Assembly: GCA_006176705.1 (NCBI GenBank)
Contig: QRFJ01003334.1
Span: 248,001 to 312,000, forward strand
Source: Cocos nucifera
Taxonomy: Eukaryota > Streptophyta > Magnoliopsida > Arecales > Arecaceae
DNA: 64,000 bases
Reading direction: 5' to 3'
Positions within the stretch are counted from its first letter, which is position 1. The number at the start of each line of letters is the position of its first letter. Under the pieces are notes generated by a model, which saw only the letters and a list, made by a program, of their open reading frames with translations, did no database searches and was not told the DNA's origin. The translations under genes were made by a program, and so were the position numbers. This document shows, in pieces, positions 13,452 to 24,864 of this stretch.

Positions 13452-16400
13452 CCCTAAATTATTCTCCTTCTTTCCTTCTCTTTGCGATCGACGCTATCAG
13501 ATATTCTCTATATGGGAGGAGAACAAGGAAGCAAAACAAAGATCGGACCTTGGAGGCTTCTACTCCTCCGCCACAATTTGTTTTTAAAAAATAGTACAAT
13601 AAGATTACGACGAAAAAAGACGAAACAGAGAAGGAAGGAGGGGGATTATGGAATTAATTAAAGAGGAAGGATTGCGATGGGAGATGCAAGAGAGAGGAAA
13701 AATATAAAGAAAAATTAGGAGAAAATGGATGATTCGTTAAGCCGAGAGGGGAGGGAAGGGAGCAGGTCGGGGTGAAAGTGGATCCACATGGATCCGTTTT
13801 TATATCGAAATCTATAAAAATTTGAACATCCATATTTGAGTATCTAAATTTTTTTATAAATCTATTTAATTTTATAAATATTTTTAAAAATATGTATGAT
13901 CATATTTATATATTATTAATTTAATTTATTATTTAATAATATTTTTTATTATGCGATCATAAAATTTAACCATGCTGTGCTTTCAATATTTAATTTATAT
14001 TTTATTTATTTAAAATAAATATAAATATAAAATTTTACATCTAAATAATATTCATAAATAATATTTATTAAATAAATATAAATGTAAATATAAATTTTAA
14101 TATCTTGGTAGCATGCTATGCAAGAAGATAAAAAACGTCGAACCGTCAAGATCCATTCTGTGGATCACCACCGTCCGTGCAGCCTTGCGTGACGGGGCTG
14201 TGATCGAGCCGGAGGACCGATGTTGGTGCGGATTCCGTGTACGGCCCCTGGACCGTCGCGAGACTCGCCGATGACCGTGATTTGCGGACTGGATTACGTG
14301 GAATCTTGCCGGATGCGAATCAAAGTACATTGGTACTATGTACCATCGGTGATGGGTCGCGCCGTCACTTTGCGTCTGGAAAAATGGCATGGGATGTTGC
14401 CTTCTGTCACGCTGCCACTTTGCCGAATTGCTGGCATAGCGTTAAAAGAAAAGTTTCGTGTCCACTAGCGCATGGCATGATCGTTGATTCATTTGGAGAA
14501 AGTAGAGACCCAAGCGTGGCGCAATACGATCATGTTCGTTTCATAGCAACATTAATGATGGTTCGGACTATCATGAACACTTTCTCCCTATGTATGCATG
14601 TATGCAGAGTACCCCTAAAACAGATGGAGAGGCTTGGCTTTGACACTGCCGTGCCCCAAAAAAACCGACGATCTTATGAGACGTATTGTTTCAAATGTTA
14701 ATCTCTCCTCTTATTAATAAAAATGCTATGTGTATATATACGTAAGTTGTCAAAGAATCCAATTCTAATGATAAGGAAAAGTTATAGCAAGAAAAATCAT
14801 ACAATGTTGACACAGGAAGGTAATCATAGTCATAGTCATGATAGGTAGGTAATCAAATTTATTTTAACTATTATTTTATTCTGATGCCATGTTTAGAAGA
14901 TGATCGAGCCTGTTTCCATCAATACCATCCTTCCGAGAATGAACAGCCTAAATAAGAAGTCGTGATTACCATACGTGTTGACAAATAGAAGACGTGAACG
15001 TAAAGAATGCTTATGTCGTTGGGGAATGGTTATTTAATACCACTCTTTCCTTTTGGGTAAAACAAGGTGTTAGGAAGTTGTTGTGGATTATTGCTTTACT
15101 TTCGGCACCTTTTCTAATATTCAATCTTCTAATCAACTATACAATAAGGGTATTGTTAAACTATGTTTGCTATTTAATTTTTCGTATTTAGCCAGCATAC
15201 AATAAAGTTAGGTATATGCATTTCACCCAAAAAAAAAAAAAAAAATGTATATGCATATAAAACTTCAAAAATTAATTTATAGTTAAAAGAAAAATAAAAA
15301 TTCTAGGACCCCTCCTAATGATGCTATAGTTAGGGTTGCAACTCCAACCTACAAATACATTAATGCTTGACTTGGACTCCATTCTAATCTTGGACATAAT
15401 AAATAGTTCAAATATGGAGTCAAAATTAAAAACTTTTGGGTTGGGCCTGCATTTGAGATTTTTGTATCAGCGTCACTCTAAAAATACATAGATTACTTGA
15501 TTTATTGCATAAAATATAGTATACAAATATACATGATGTAAACTCATAAAGACATACATGCATATAATATTAGTTTTGTTTACAACATTCTTCGATTGAA
15601 AATGTAGAAGGCAATGACATATCAGAACATATCTAGATTTTTATACTCGAGCATATCTTTTCAATATTTGTTATATAGTTAACCATGAAATACTTGTTGC
15701 TCATGATCTATTTTTTGGGGCATATGTTGGATGTTTATAAATTTATTGTTTAATTTAATTAACTCTTTGAGATAATAATATTGGATACCAGATTGGCGCC
15801 TGAACCAGACTTGATCCTTCAATGGATCGGGTATGGCATAAAAATTTAACCCTCTACCTAAACAAGCACGGTTTGGGATTAGTAAAACTTGGACTCTGCC
15901 TGATAGCATGCCTAGGTACAGTTAAATAGCGAAATATTTCTTTTCTAATTAGAAGTGTGCGTCTTATTAATAGCCGTGCACTTTTAGGTGGTTAAGACAT
16001 TTGGATGCTTGGTATTGACTAACGCTGAATGGGAGCTTTTGGGCAGGTAGATTCAGAGCATTATAAAAAGAATTTTCTGCATACGGTTGAAAGAAGCCTG
16101 TGTCTGTTCCAAGGGATGTGAGGTTCTTCACTTATAGAACTCGACCACGCATCAATTTTCTTTTGAAGACAAGATGCCATGCCTGCAGTTGCTCTATTTT
16201 CTGCCCAGCTCTCGCCAGCAAGGTTGTTCAACTGCCCAACAAACGTAGAAACCACAAGACGATGATCACATTTTTTGTTAAAAAAAAAGTCGTTTCAAGT
16301 TCACCAGTCACCTAAGTCTGACTTCTTTTAAAATAAAATTTCTGGTTGCCAAAAATTTTTAGCCGTTTTTTTTTTCTTATCGTTTCAGGCTGGCAGACGG

Positions 16401-16650
16401 CCTGCAGAAGGTACGGTTAGTGACTGAAAAATTTCTCATGAGTTCTTTTAATTGGTCATTAATTTTCCCCTTGGATCTCTCCGAGTATTTCTATAGAAGC
16501 TAAATTTATGGATTTCTAGTGAGTGACCAAAAAGGTTGCCCTCAGCCTTCAAAAAGGACCACAAAGTTTGGAATGCTTGCAAGAGTCCAGGAAGGCCGAA
16601 AGAGCAAATAAAAATGTAAAAAATTTGGCTCATTTGGACCATTTTTTAAT
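13452..16650. other. Intergenic region upstream of the RBL gene
   Basis: The first few hundred bases must carry the rhomboid gene promoter and 5' leader (gene reads leftward). 13800-14100 is extremely AT-rich. 14120-14470 is more GC-rich and has overlapping open frames on both strands that resemble no protein I know. The remainder has poly-A tracts (for example 15230) and no recognisable gene. Confidence 0.55.
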
Positions 16651-16739
16651 TAAAGTTTACAAATTTATCATCGACTTTGGTTTATTTTATTAAAAAAACT
16701 TTAAGATTGATAAGAGATCCCAAAATCCTACCCAATCCC

Positions 16740-17401
16740 CATCATCAAATGGATAAGACCATCTAACAGTGGCCAATGCGTGATCCTCGGATCGGTGCAA
16801 ACTAACAGCGGCTATTGAAGGATGGTGCAATTAACGCACGGCCAACGTTAAATTGATCTTATCCTTTCATGGCCGAGCCCTATTTAAATCCTTCCTCCGA
16901 TCAATTTCTCCATTGAAGTCCTCTCACTCTCTCTTCTAACTCACTGCCGGCAGCCATCGACCCACCGCAACCCAACTCCACCACCCCCGAAACCTCCTTT
17001 CCTCTCCAATATCCATCAATTCACCCTCTATCATTTCCCCTTCTATTCCAAACTTGACTGCTCTTTCTTGCTAGGGTTCTCCGTCGCCTTTGTGACCCAC
17101 CGCCGTCATTGTTGGTAAAACCTTTCCCCCCTTCCTTCTTTTGGCCTAGGGTTTCGCCGCCATGGCAGCAAGGAACACTACCCCTTTTTCCTTCTTGGCT
17201 CCCCTGTGCATGATCGGACTCCTGTCCCTAGTCATTGCCGCCGTGCCATTGCTTTTCTTCCCCTCCGGCTGTTCCGATTCCGCCATTGCCCCTCTCTTCC
17301 TCAATCTTCAAGAGCCACGAGAGGGCTCTATTTCGGCTAGAGAGAAAAGAAAGAGAAGAGAAGAAAAAAGAATGAAAAGAGAAGAGAAGAAAAAAGAATG
17401 A
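16740..17401 (+). promoter_or_regulatory. Promoter-like/LTR-like patch with a short open frame
   Basis: A TATA-like CTATTTAAATCC (about 16880) is followed by a pyrimidine-rich, leader-like stretch and then by GCCGCCATGG, a good plant start context, at 17162. The 79-codon frame from this ATG has a hydrophobic N-terminal segment and ends in a Lys/Glu/Arg-rich run encoded by GA-rich simple sequence. I know no matching family. The layout resembles the U3-R-U5 part of a plant LTR or a dead gene's 5' end. It is more likely a transposon remnant than a gene. Confidence 0.25.
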
Positions 17402-17999
17402 AAAGAGAAGAGAGACATAAAAAGTGAGAGAGAGGTAATGGATTCAACCTCTCAAACCTTTCTTATGAATTAAACCTCAATCCAACTAAGTTTAGATCAA
17501 CCCAAATCGTATGGATCTAACTTGTGACTCTATCCAAACCTTGACTGAGACCGCGATCAGATTGAGATTCTCTTTTTCTTTATACTAATTTTTTTTAAAT
17601 AAAGTTAATTAGGTTATAATTTACTTGTACTAAAGCCTTCGTCACTAAAAGGGCATTAGATCTAGGGATTGAATTATGAATCGAAAATCAAAATTTTGAA
17701 TCCAATCAATTATCAGTTCCACCTATATGGGATTTTACTTAACATATTTCTAATATTTTTCAATTGCATAAAAATTATATTTTTTAGAAAAATTGAAAGT
17801 TTGGAAAACTACATTCCTTATGAAACTCAAATATTTGGATCAAGCATAATGTTATCCCGACATGTTATAAATTTTAAATACAATGATTCTTTCAAACTTT
17901 TGACTACAAAATTATATTTTTTATTTTAAAAAATATAATATAAAAATTATGATTTATAAATAAATATATTGGTTATACGAAAAATTCTCTAATTAGATT

Positions 18000-18340
18000 A
18001 TGATCTGAATTTAGCTAATGAGACTAATCATTGATCACACGATTAGAAACTAGTTTCTCTTAGGCCTAGCTAATTAGAGTTGATCACTGATAAAGTTAGT
18101 CTTTTTGGACCTAACTAGTTGAGACTGATCGCTGGCACACGCTGATGCATTACATATTTATTTTCAAGTATAATCTCTTTGCCTTGCCATAAAGCTAATC
18201 AAGGTCGTGTGAATCAGAGTTAATTTCTTTCTAAGCCTAACCAGTAGAACTGATCATTGATACATATTGGTGGTTCGAATGTTCTATATTTAGAGGCTAG
18301 TCTCATTTGAGCCTTGTCACGAGGCTGATTGTGGCCATAG
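18000..18340. repeat. Degenerate direct repeats with CTAATxAGAxTGATCACTGAT core
   Basis: Words such as CTAATGAGACTAATCATTGA, CTAATTAGAGTTGATCACTG and CTAGTTGAGACTGATCGCTG recur at irregular spacings (about 18017, 18071, 18117, 18196 and 18240). The spacing is too uneven for a clean satellite, and no coding potential is seen. It is possibly part of an old non-autonomous element whose ends I cannot define. Confidence 0.45.
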
Positions 18341-19690
18341 TGAGAGAGAATTTGGTATTTTTATTGCTTTGTATGGTTTATTTTTAAAAATTAAAATTAA
18401 AATTAACTTACCGAGTTCGTAAAGTTTACTTTTTTTTTTTTGCTTTTTTTTTCCAGATCCAAAAGATCATATGGGACTTGAGACCGAGCAGTGAAGAGCT
18501 TAGAATCTTAAAAAATATTTATTTTTTTAATAATATTAATTTAATTTATATTAATAAATCTCATAAATTATTATTATTATTTTTTTAAATTAATAAAATT
18601 AAAAGTTTATTTTCAATACCGCTCCCTTATATAGAAATAGAATTTTGATAGTGCAGGATGATCTTGCATATTTTTAAGATCTTGTTCTAAGAAATGTGCC
18701 ACCTCCAATTCGAATACTGGATTCTTTCGATGTGTGATAGAAAACCTCTAGACTGTTTTTTGCTTCCAATAAAAGCTGTTTCAATCGTTCATGGATGTCA
18801 GTCTTTCTCTCCCTTTTGTTTCTAGGTATGAATGACTTTGAGCGCAGGTAAATATTATAAGGCAGGTAGAGCAAGCTTGACTTCAAGCCAGGGAATGCAT
18901 GGGCCAAGGCCCCCGGCGAGGTTTTATTAAACGACGGTGATACAGCAGTTCCAACAGCCATTGTAATTTTCCTTCATGATATAAATAAATTATAGCAATC
19001 GTTATATCATGAAAATTTATTATCATGAATAAGGGCTACACAGTGGCATGATATTCTACAATGCTATACCTGACATCAGAAGGTTAACATACCAGGAGCT
19101 TAACTGGGGTAGCAGGTTTTCATGCTTCCCAGGGATAAGAACTGGTGATTGAGTCCAGCCCATTGCATGGAAACGGCTTTGAAATACCATATCCAACCCT
19201 TAACCAAAAAAAGAAAAACCATATCCAACACATTTCCTTCCTTCGAAGGATGGCTAGGAGGTGTCGTGGCAAGAGAGAATGGGGAAGCTGAAGAAGCCAT
19301 GGTTGCTCTCTTTTGTGCACCATGCTCGAACCAAACCACTTCAATCCAAGACTAAGATCATATGACTGATCAATGATGGACCTTTCACTAGTATAGCTAT
19401 TAGTATAACTACTAAGGACCCAACTAAAAAGCTAATCTAAAGATATTATTTAGATTTTTTAACCTTTTATAGATATCCAAGATCGACCTCATGCATAGCT
19501 AATATAAGAGAAAATACACACCTACATAGACTACACGGGTCTTCACGTACTCTCTCCATTTAAATTCTAACATTCTTATCAATCTAAGGGATCCAAATCT
19601 AATTATATCCAATCACAAACCATGATTAGCCCATGGTCAAGCCCAAAAGAGATCATGTGTTATGAGCTAAATCTACTTTGATATCATATA
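18341..19690. other. Intergenic stretch without a recognisable gene
   Basis: Two minus-strand open frames stand out slightly. At 19100-19302 one begins MASSASPFSLATTPPS, which resembles a plastid transit peptide. At 18674-18961 another begins MAVGTAVSPSFNKTSPG. They might be exons or debris of one gene, but I recognise no family and no convincing splice pair. I do not call a gene. Confidence 0.35.
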
Positions 19691-19749
19691 TAGCAACTCA
19701 GGACCTCACAATTAAAGGATGATTTTGGCGAAAGCAAGTCCTACTTGAG

Positions 19750-20165
19750 TAATGTCATAGGGATGTCTTGAAGCTCAATATTCTATTTATTGCACCAAAG
19801 AGACCCACATACAAGAATGTTGGCTTTTGACTTGATGATAGCTTGATGTGTGTTGATGTTCTTCCACCGAAGAGGAGTGGCATAGTGTAGTACACAGGGC
19901 ACCTACCAAGGAACTAAGGTATGTGGTGTTCATATTCGAGAAGGAGGTGATAGATGGGAAAGTGAGGATAGAGAAGGTGCTAAGGAGATTCGGTGAGAAA
20001 GTAAAGACAATGAGAGAGGATGTTATAAGGATGATACGAAGGTTGATTTATGTGAATTCAAGGATAGGATTGCAGGTGTAGAATGCATTTGACGTAACAG
20101 TGGAGGGAGAGATTGAAGAGGTGGGAAAGATGAGGGAAAGTCCAGCTCCAACTTTTGTAGAAGAT
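19750..20165 (+). pseudogene. GT47 exostosin-domain glycosyltransferase fragment (MUR3/XLT2-like), decayed
   Basis: Reading with frame changes, the stretch follows the C-terminal half of plant GT47 enzymes, Golgi type II proteins that add sugars to cell-wall polysaccharides. In order I see SSIFYLLHQRDPHTR (family: SSVFCLQPPGDSYTR), then AFDLMIA-stop-CVLMFFH (family: FDSMLAGCIPVFFHP). Next come YTGHLPRN (family: YTWHLPKNY), then FIFEKEVIDGKVRIEKVL with MREDVIRMI, and last NAFDVTVEGEIEEVGKMRE. There are at least three in-frame stops and a frameshift after HLPRN, so it is dead. The N-terminal half of the gene is not visible upstream. Tat element A inserted about 60 bp past its end. Confidence 0.72.
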
Positions 20166-20228
20166 GAGTTTGGATCCTCTAAGTATATATTTTGCACCAT
20201 AGAGTACTGCATAATCTCAAATAGCCTC

Positions 20229-20936
20229 TATTGTGGGTCGGCTATAGCTTATCCTTGGCCTGACATTCCTCGACCTGTATCGACCTATTTCAATAGGTCG
20301 TCCACATATGACTGGCCGCTATGATGGATTACTAGTTCGCTAATAGTCCGCCATAGGTCATAATACCCGACCGAGCTTTCACCAAAGAGCTCCTCCATAA
20401 TTGATCGGAGAAAAGTTACCCATAGCCGATCTATCCAGCATTAGTCGATCTAGCCGATCAATATCCGGACGACCAACTAATTGCTCATATACCGTCAATT
20501 AATATCGGATGATCTATTATTGATTGTCTGTTACCAAGGTATTACCGTCTCTACCAGATCTGTGCTATTCCCAAATTAAGAAAGTCTGGATTACATAGGA
20601 GTCCCTCGCAATCCCATCTTCTAGAAAAGAAAAAATATCTTACAAATCAATCCAAAGCGACAAATTCGAAAGATCGTTAGAATCTGAGACAAATATGACT
20701 CTAATTTCTCTCCTATAAATAAAGAAGCTCTAGGATCCTCTAGGTATGTACTCAATTCGATGCTTTCTTTTCTCGTTATTCTTCAGTCTCCTAACTTGAG
20801 CATCGGAGGGTCTTCATCGGAGAAATCCCTAGTGAGGACTTATGTGCAGGAGTTTGGGCAAAGCTCCAGTAGCAGTTATTCCTTGGCCACAAATTTCTTA
20901 ACAGCCGACCTCAAGTGGAGAGATTCTGGAGCAACA
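20229..20936 (+). repeat. 5' LTR of Tat element A
   Basis: It matches 36314-37020 along its length with scattered substitutions. Shared landmarks are TGTGGGTCGGCTATAGC near the start, CCTATTTCAATAGGTCGTCC, a TATA box CTATAAATAAAG (about 20714) and the end GGAGCAACA. The second base of the expected TG start has become A. Confidence 0.9.
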
Positions 20937-20955
20937 CTTGACACTAGAGGAAGGA
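20937..20955 (+). promoter_or_regulatory. Primer-binding site of Tat element A
   Basis: Directly after the LTR end CAACA comes CTTGACACTAGAGGAAGG, a decayed version of the TTGGCxCTAGAGGAAGG site seen in element B and in element M. It would pair with a tRNA 3' end to prime reverse transcription. I do not name the tRNA. Confidence 0.7.
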
Positions 20956-21241
20956 CCCTCGACTGATTTTGAGGCCCAATCTTTGAGAGGAAAAAAGCTC
21001 ATCAAAAAAACATCATGAAGACTTAGAGGAAAGCATCAAATGCATCTCAGCATTCTGGTGGTCAGCAAACCAGCAACGCTCAATCGGCCAATTCACCGCC
21101 CCTAATTCAGGTGAATCCACCAATAGCCCCAGTGATCTCGAAAGAGCAATATAATACTCTCATCCAATAGATGCAAGCACTCTCGACCGCGATGAGGGGG
21201 ATGCAGTAGGCTAGTGAACCACATCCGATCGATGAAAGTTC

Positions 21242-22187
21242 TGTTAGAATTTGATGCTTCGAATTCGATCCACAGCAAGAAGAAAATCAGTTTTCAGCAT
21301 AGCAATCAAACCGACTCTGATACGTGGTTGAGCTGGCTTGGATTGATATCGAGCCGGCTTGAACCACAACCGAGCCGGCTTTCTTAGGCAAACAGATAGT
21401 AGAAATTTGGATGAGATGCAATCGAGCCAACTCGACCCCTGACCGAGCCACCTCGACGGAGGCGAATACAATATGACATAATTTTTTCTGTTTGGATTCA
21501 GATTGTGATTAATCCAGAGGGCCTACGGGAGTTGCTCATAGACCACAGGATCCAACGGTTATGGAGGATTACGGTCATGATCTGAAGGTCAAAAAATATT
21601 TTAAGATTTCATCAAGAATATGTTCGACTCATATTAGGAGAACGAGCCCTGTTAGGACTCTTGTGAACTGCTGAGAAGAGGATTCTTATCTTATTTAAAG
21701 GGATGAGATGCTGTGGAGTAGAAAAAATGGTGTGTGTGGCATGAGAAGCATGTAGAGAGGCTCAGACAGCCATCGAGAGGAGCTTGGCAGAGCGTCGAGT
21801 ACGTTCAGCCTATGAGAGAGAGAAGCAATAGGTGCATAGCATCCGATGAGGAGGCTATAAGGGCAGAGCATCTTGTAGGTTCTATGGGTCTTCTTGGGAT
21901 TCTAAGAGAGCTTTTGTGAAGATAGCTTTTAGTTGAGAGAAATTTATGTATGGTGAGTGAGAGTGAGAGTGAGTGTTCTCCTCTTATACCTATTTTTTTC
22001 TTTCATAGTGAAGCCTTGTATGCCCCATGGAGGTGAGCTTTTAGACTGATCCACGTACTTAATTATTTTTTTATTTTATTTTTTTCTTCTTCTTGCCATA
22101 ATAATTTGATACTAAATTCTTAACAAGCGGTATCAGAGTAGCTGATATCCCAACAGTTTGGTATCAGAGTGAGTTGATACCATAATA
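21242..22187 (+). mobile_element. LTR-type insertion (solo/truncated LTR with primer site) in element A
   Basis: The 946-bp block is flanked by perfect AGTTC duplications (21237-21241 and 22188-22192), and the block is absent from the matching place in element B (about 38810). It begins TGTTAG, and a TTAACA at 22125 or CCCAACA at 22155 would close an LTR of 884 or 914 bp. Both are followed by TATCAGAG words (GTTTGGTATCAGAGTG at 22157), the methionine-tRNA primer site typical of Copia elements. No coding region or second LTR follows. It is therefore a truncated or rearranged Copia-type copy rather than a clean solo LTR. GAGCCGGCT repeats inside it resemble those in the Copia LTR at 23882. Confidence 0.72.
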
Positions 22188-22192
22188 AGTTC

Positions 22193-23450
22193 AGGGCCGG
22201 CCCGTGGAAGGTTAGAAGAATAACATCCTAGAAGTCCAAGGGTCGAAGCAAGTCATCATAGCTGATTTATCAGCCCACCTCATCGAAGACTTCGACGATC
22301 TTCTACCCTCATCTCTAGAATAGATTCAACTTCGAGCCATGTAACTCCTCGGTGCTGAGCTATCCAAAAAGATAGCATGGAAAAAAGGCTCCAGAAGATG
22401 CAACAATGAATAGACGCATTGCAGGCACCAAAGCAGCAAGGGGATGACTTAAGGTTCAACATCGATCCTCTGTTCACCCAAAAGATCATGAATAAGCCTC
22501 TGCTATCTCATTTCAAAATACCTTAGATGGAGCCTTATGACGGAACTTCTGATCCTGTAGATCATCTAGAAAACTTTCAAACCCTCATGCACCTGCAAGG
22601 AGCTGGTGATGCAGTTCTATGCCAATCTTTTCCTTCGACTCTGAGGAAGGCAGCTCAGCAGTGGTATTCGAATTTATAGCCGGGCTCCATGTATTCCTTC
22701 CATTAGTTAAGTCATCTGTTCATCGTTCATTTCGTCAATAGTCATCGGTAATGTCGTAACTCAGATTTTCTTATAAGCATTAAGCAGAAAAAAAATGAAT
22801 CTCTTTAAGAATACATCAACCGATTCAATGCAACCACTCTGAAGGTTCGAAACTTAGATCAGTCGGTTGCTATGATGGCATTAAATGCTGAACTTCTTCA
22901 GAATGATCTTCTTTTCTCTCTTAACCTAGATTATCTTAAAGATTTTATCAAGATGTTGGAGTGGACGAAAAGATACGCCCAGGTCGAGGAAGCTTGGGAC
23001 CAGCAAGGAGATAACCATGGTACTGAATCACAACCACCCCAAAAATAAGAGAAGAAGAAAGACTATCAGCATGTGCAACACCGACGAGAGGAGCCACGGC
23101 CTCGTCATTCCCATACCCCACCTTGGAGTGGCTGACCTATATCTCCTAAACCTCAATGCCGATCAAGGACCTCACCTCGGAGGTTTCATTATTACACTCC
23201 TCTTAACACTCCTCGGGCTTAGATTTTGATGGAAATTAAGCGACAAGAAAAAATGCCACAGCCGAAGAAGATGGTGACTCTTGCTCAAGCAAGAAATCTG
23301 AGAAAATACTGTAGATACCATCATGACCATGGGCATGACACTGAGGAATGCTGACAGCTTAAAGAGGAGATAGAAGCCTTGATTAGGTGAGGATGGCTTC
23401 GACGGTACGTTGATGAGCAAAGAATTCTCTCCAATCTACATCGCAAATAG
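22193..23450 (+). pseudogene. gag of Tat element A
   Basis: This is the capsid precursor of a Ty3/Gypsy element. The Retrotrans_gag-type core runs from about 22450 (FNIDPLFTQKIMNKPL) through DPVDHLENFQTLMHLQGA, QQWYSNL and RNLDQSVAMMALNAELL to LLFSLNLDYLKDF. The nucleocapsid-like motif CRYHHDHGHDTEEC lies near 23310-23350. In-frame stops (for example after QWYSNL and in ESL-stop-EYINRFN) and frame changes break it. The same order and wording occur in element B. Confidence 0.85.
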
Positions 23451-23579
23451 TCTAGATAGGAGGATCCTCATAGAGAACAATCGATAATGGGTGAGATCTG
23501 GATGATCGCTGGGGGGCACCTCAGTGGAGATACCTCAGAGCATAGCTGATTTAGTGTGGAAGGGCCAAAGAAGAGGAAG

Positions 23580-23881
23580 ATCGATGATGAAATCACCTTT
23601 ACCATTGATGATCTACAAGGAATAAGTTAGCCACACGATGATCCTGTAGTTATTTTTCTAAACATTTTAAATTATGATGTACATCGGATTCTTATTGATA
23701 ATGGAAGTTTAGTTGACCTCTTGTTTTATGATGTCTTTGTTCAGATGAGCTTAGATCCTGGACGGTTGATGAAGAAGAACGTGCCTCTGATTGGATTCTT
23801 CGGCAGTACAGTGCTGGTAGAAGGAACCATCTCATTAATAACAAAAGTTGGGCAGGTCTCGAGGCAAGCCATAATCAAAAT
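23580..23881 (+). pseudogene. Aspartic protease of Tat element A, cut by the Copia insertion
   Basis: The frame contains DEITFTIDDLQGI, a spacer, NYDVHRILIDNGSLVDLLFY (active-site region; canonical D-[ST]-G is degenerate as DNG) and IGFFGSTVLVEGTISLIT. At 23881 the frame is broken by the Copia element. The continuation of the same domain, beginning with TYFMVNSPSAYNVILDR, resumes at 29509. Confidence 0.82.
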
Positions 23882-24591
23882 TATGAGCTCAAAAGTGGCA
23901 CTCTCAAATCTTGAAAATCTAAAAAGATAGATAATGAAAAGATGGAAGCAAGCCGAAAGAAGAATCAGCTTCAATAGCAAAGTTTAAAAACTAGGGCGAC
24001 TCACCCTAAAACTGAGTCGGCCCAGTTCTCACCCTAAGACTGAGCTGGCTCAGTTGAGAACTGGGCCGGCTCAGTCTAGGACTGGATTGACTAGGTCTCA
24101 GAGAAAAATCTAGACAGAAAGTAGCATTTTTAGACTGTTAGCATGGTACACAACTGGATCGGCTCAGTCTTAAATCTAGATAGAAAGTAACATTTTTGAA
24201 CTATTGGCATGGTACATAATTGGGTCGGCTCAGTCTGGGACTGAGCCGACCCAGTCATAGGTTAGCCGGCTCAGTCTGAAACTGGATCGACTTAATTTTT
24301 ATGGATTATTATTTTATATACGTGGATTGTTTGAGTTTGGAGAATTTTTCTATGAGCTTGGACTTAACCCTTTGTAAAGTATATATACTGAAAATAGATC
24401 AAGATTGTAAGAGTGCTGAAACATACTGAATAAAAGCTCTTTTCTTTCAAAAATCTCTTCTTCTCTTCTTCTCTATTTCTTGAATTATTTGATCATACTT
24501 CCACATTAATCTATGAGAAGTACTTTCTTATTGCTTAGCTAATCATCGATGACCACGTCGATCCATGTGGGAAGAGCGCACATTTTTGATA
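23882..24591 (+). repeat. 5' LTR of the nested Copia element
   Basis: It begins TATGAGCTC (TG start mutated) and ends GATA. It is about 140 bp longer than the 3' LTR because the central part carries an extra copy of a block starting TAGAxAGAAAGTA and extra GGCTCAGT/ACTGAGC words. TATA box GTATATATACTG is at about 24378 and a poly-A-type signal GAATAAAAG at about 24430. Confidence 0.92.
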
Positions 24592-24864
24592 TTTGGTATT
24601 AAAGCGGTGTTGTGTGGAAGAAAGAAAGCAAGCACCTAGGGTTTACTATATCTAGGATCTGTTGCACCAGATTTTATTCTAAAACTTCTAGTTTGCTTCA
24701 TGGTTATCTCTAGATTGAGGTGGAGATTGTTTACATGGAGGAACGGTGATACAGAAGTTTGGAAAGAGGATCTAGGGCTAGTTAGATCTTCTTTGAAGGA
24801 TAGTTTTGCTGGTGTGTGAGATCGTGAAGGGTGTTAAAAATTTATTCTTGATTTGTTTGAAGTC

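Noticed and set aside
13183..13594. Plus-strand open frames opposite RBL exon 1
   Set aside because: Shadow of the GC-rich first exon of the rhomboid gene.
14097..14701. Open frames on both strands in a GC-richer patch
   Set aside because: No recognisable domain, no splice or start support; base composition alone keeps the frames open.
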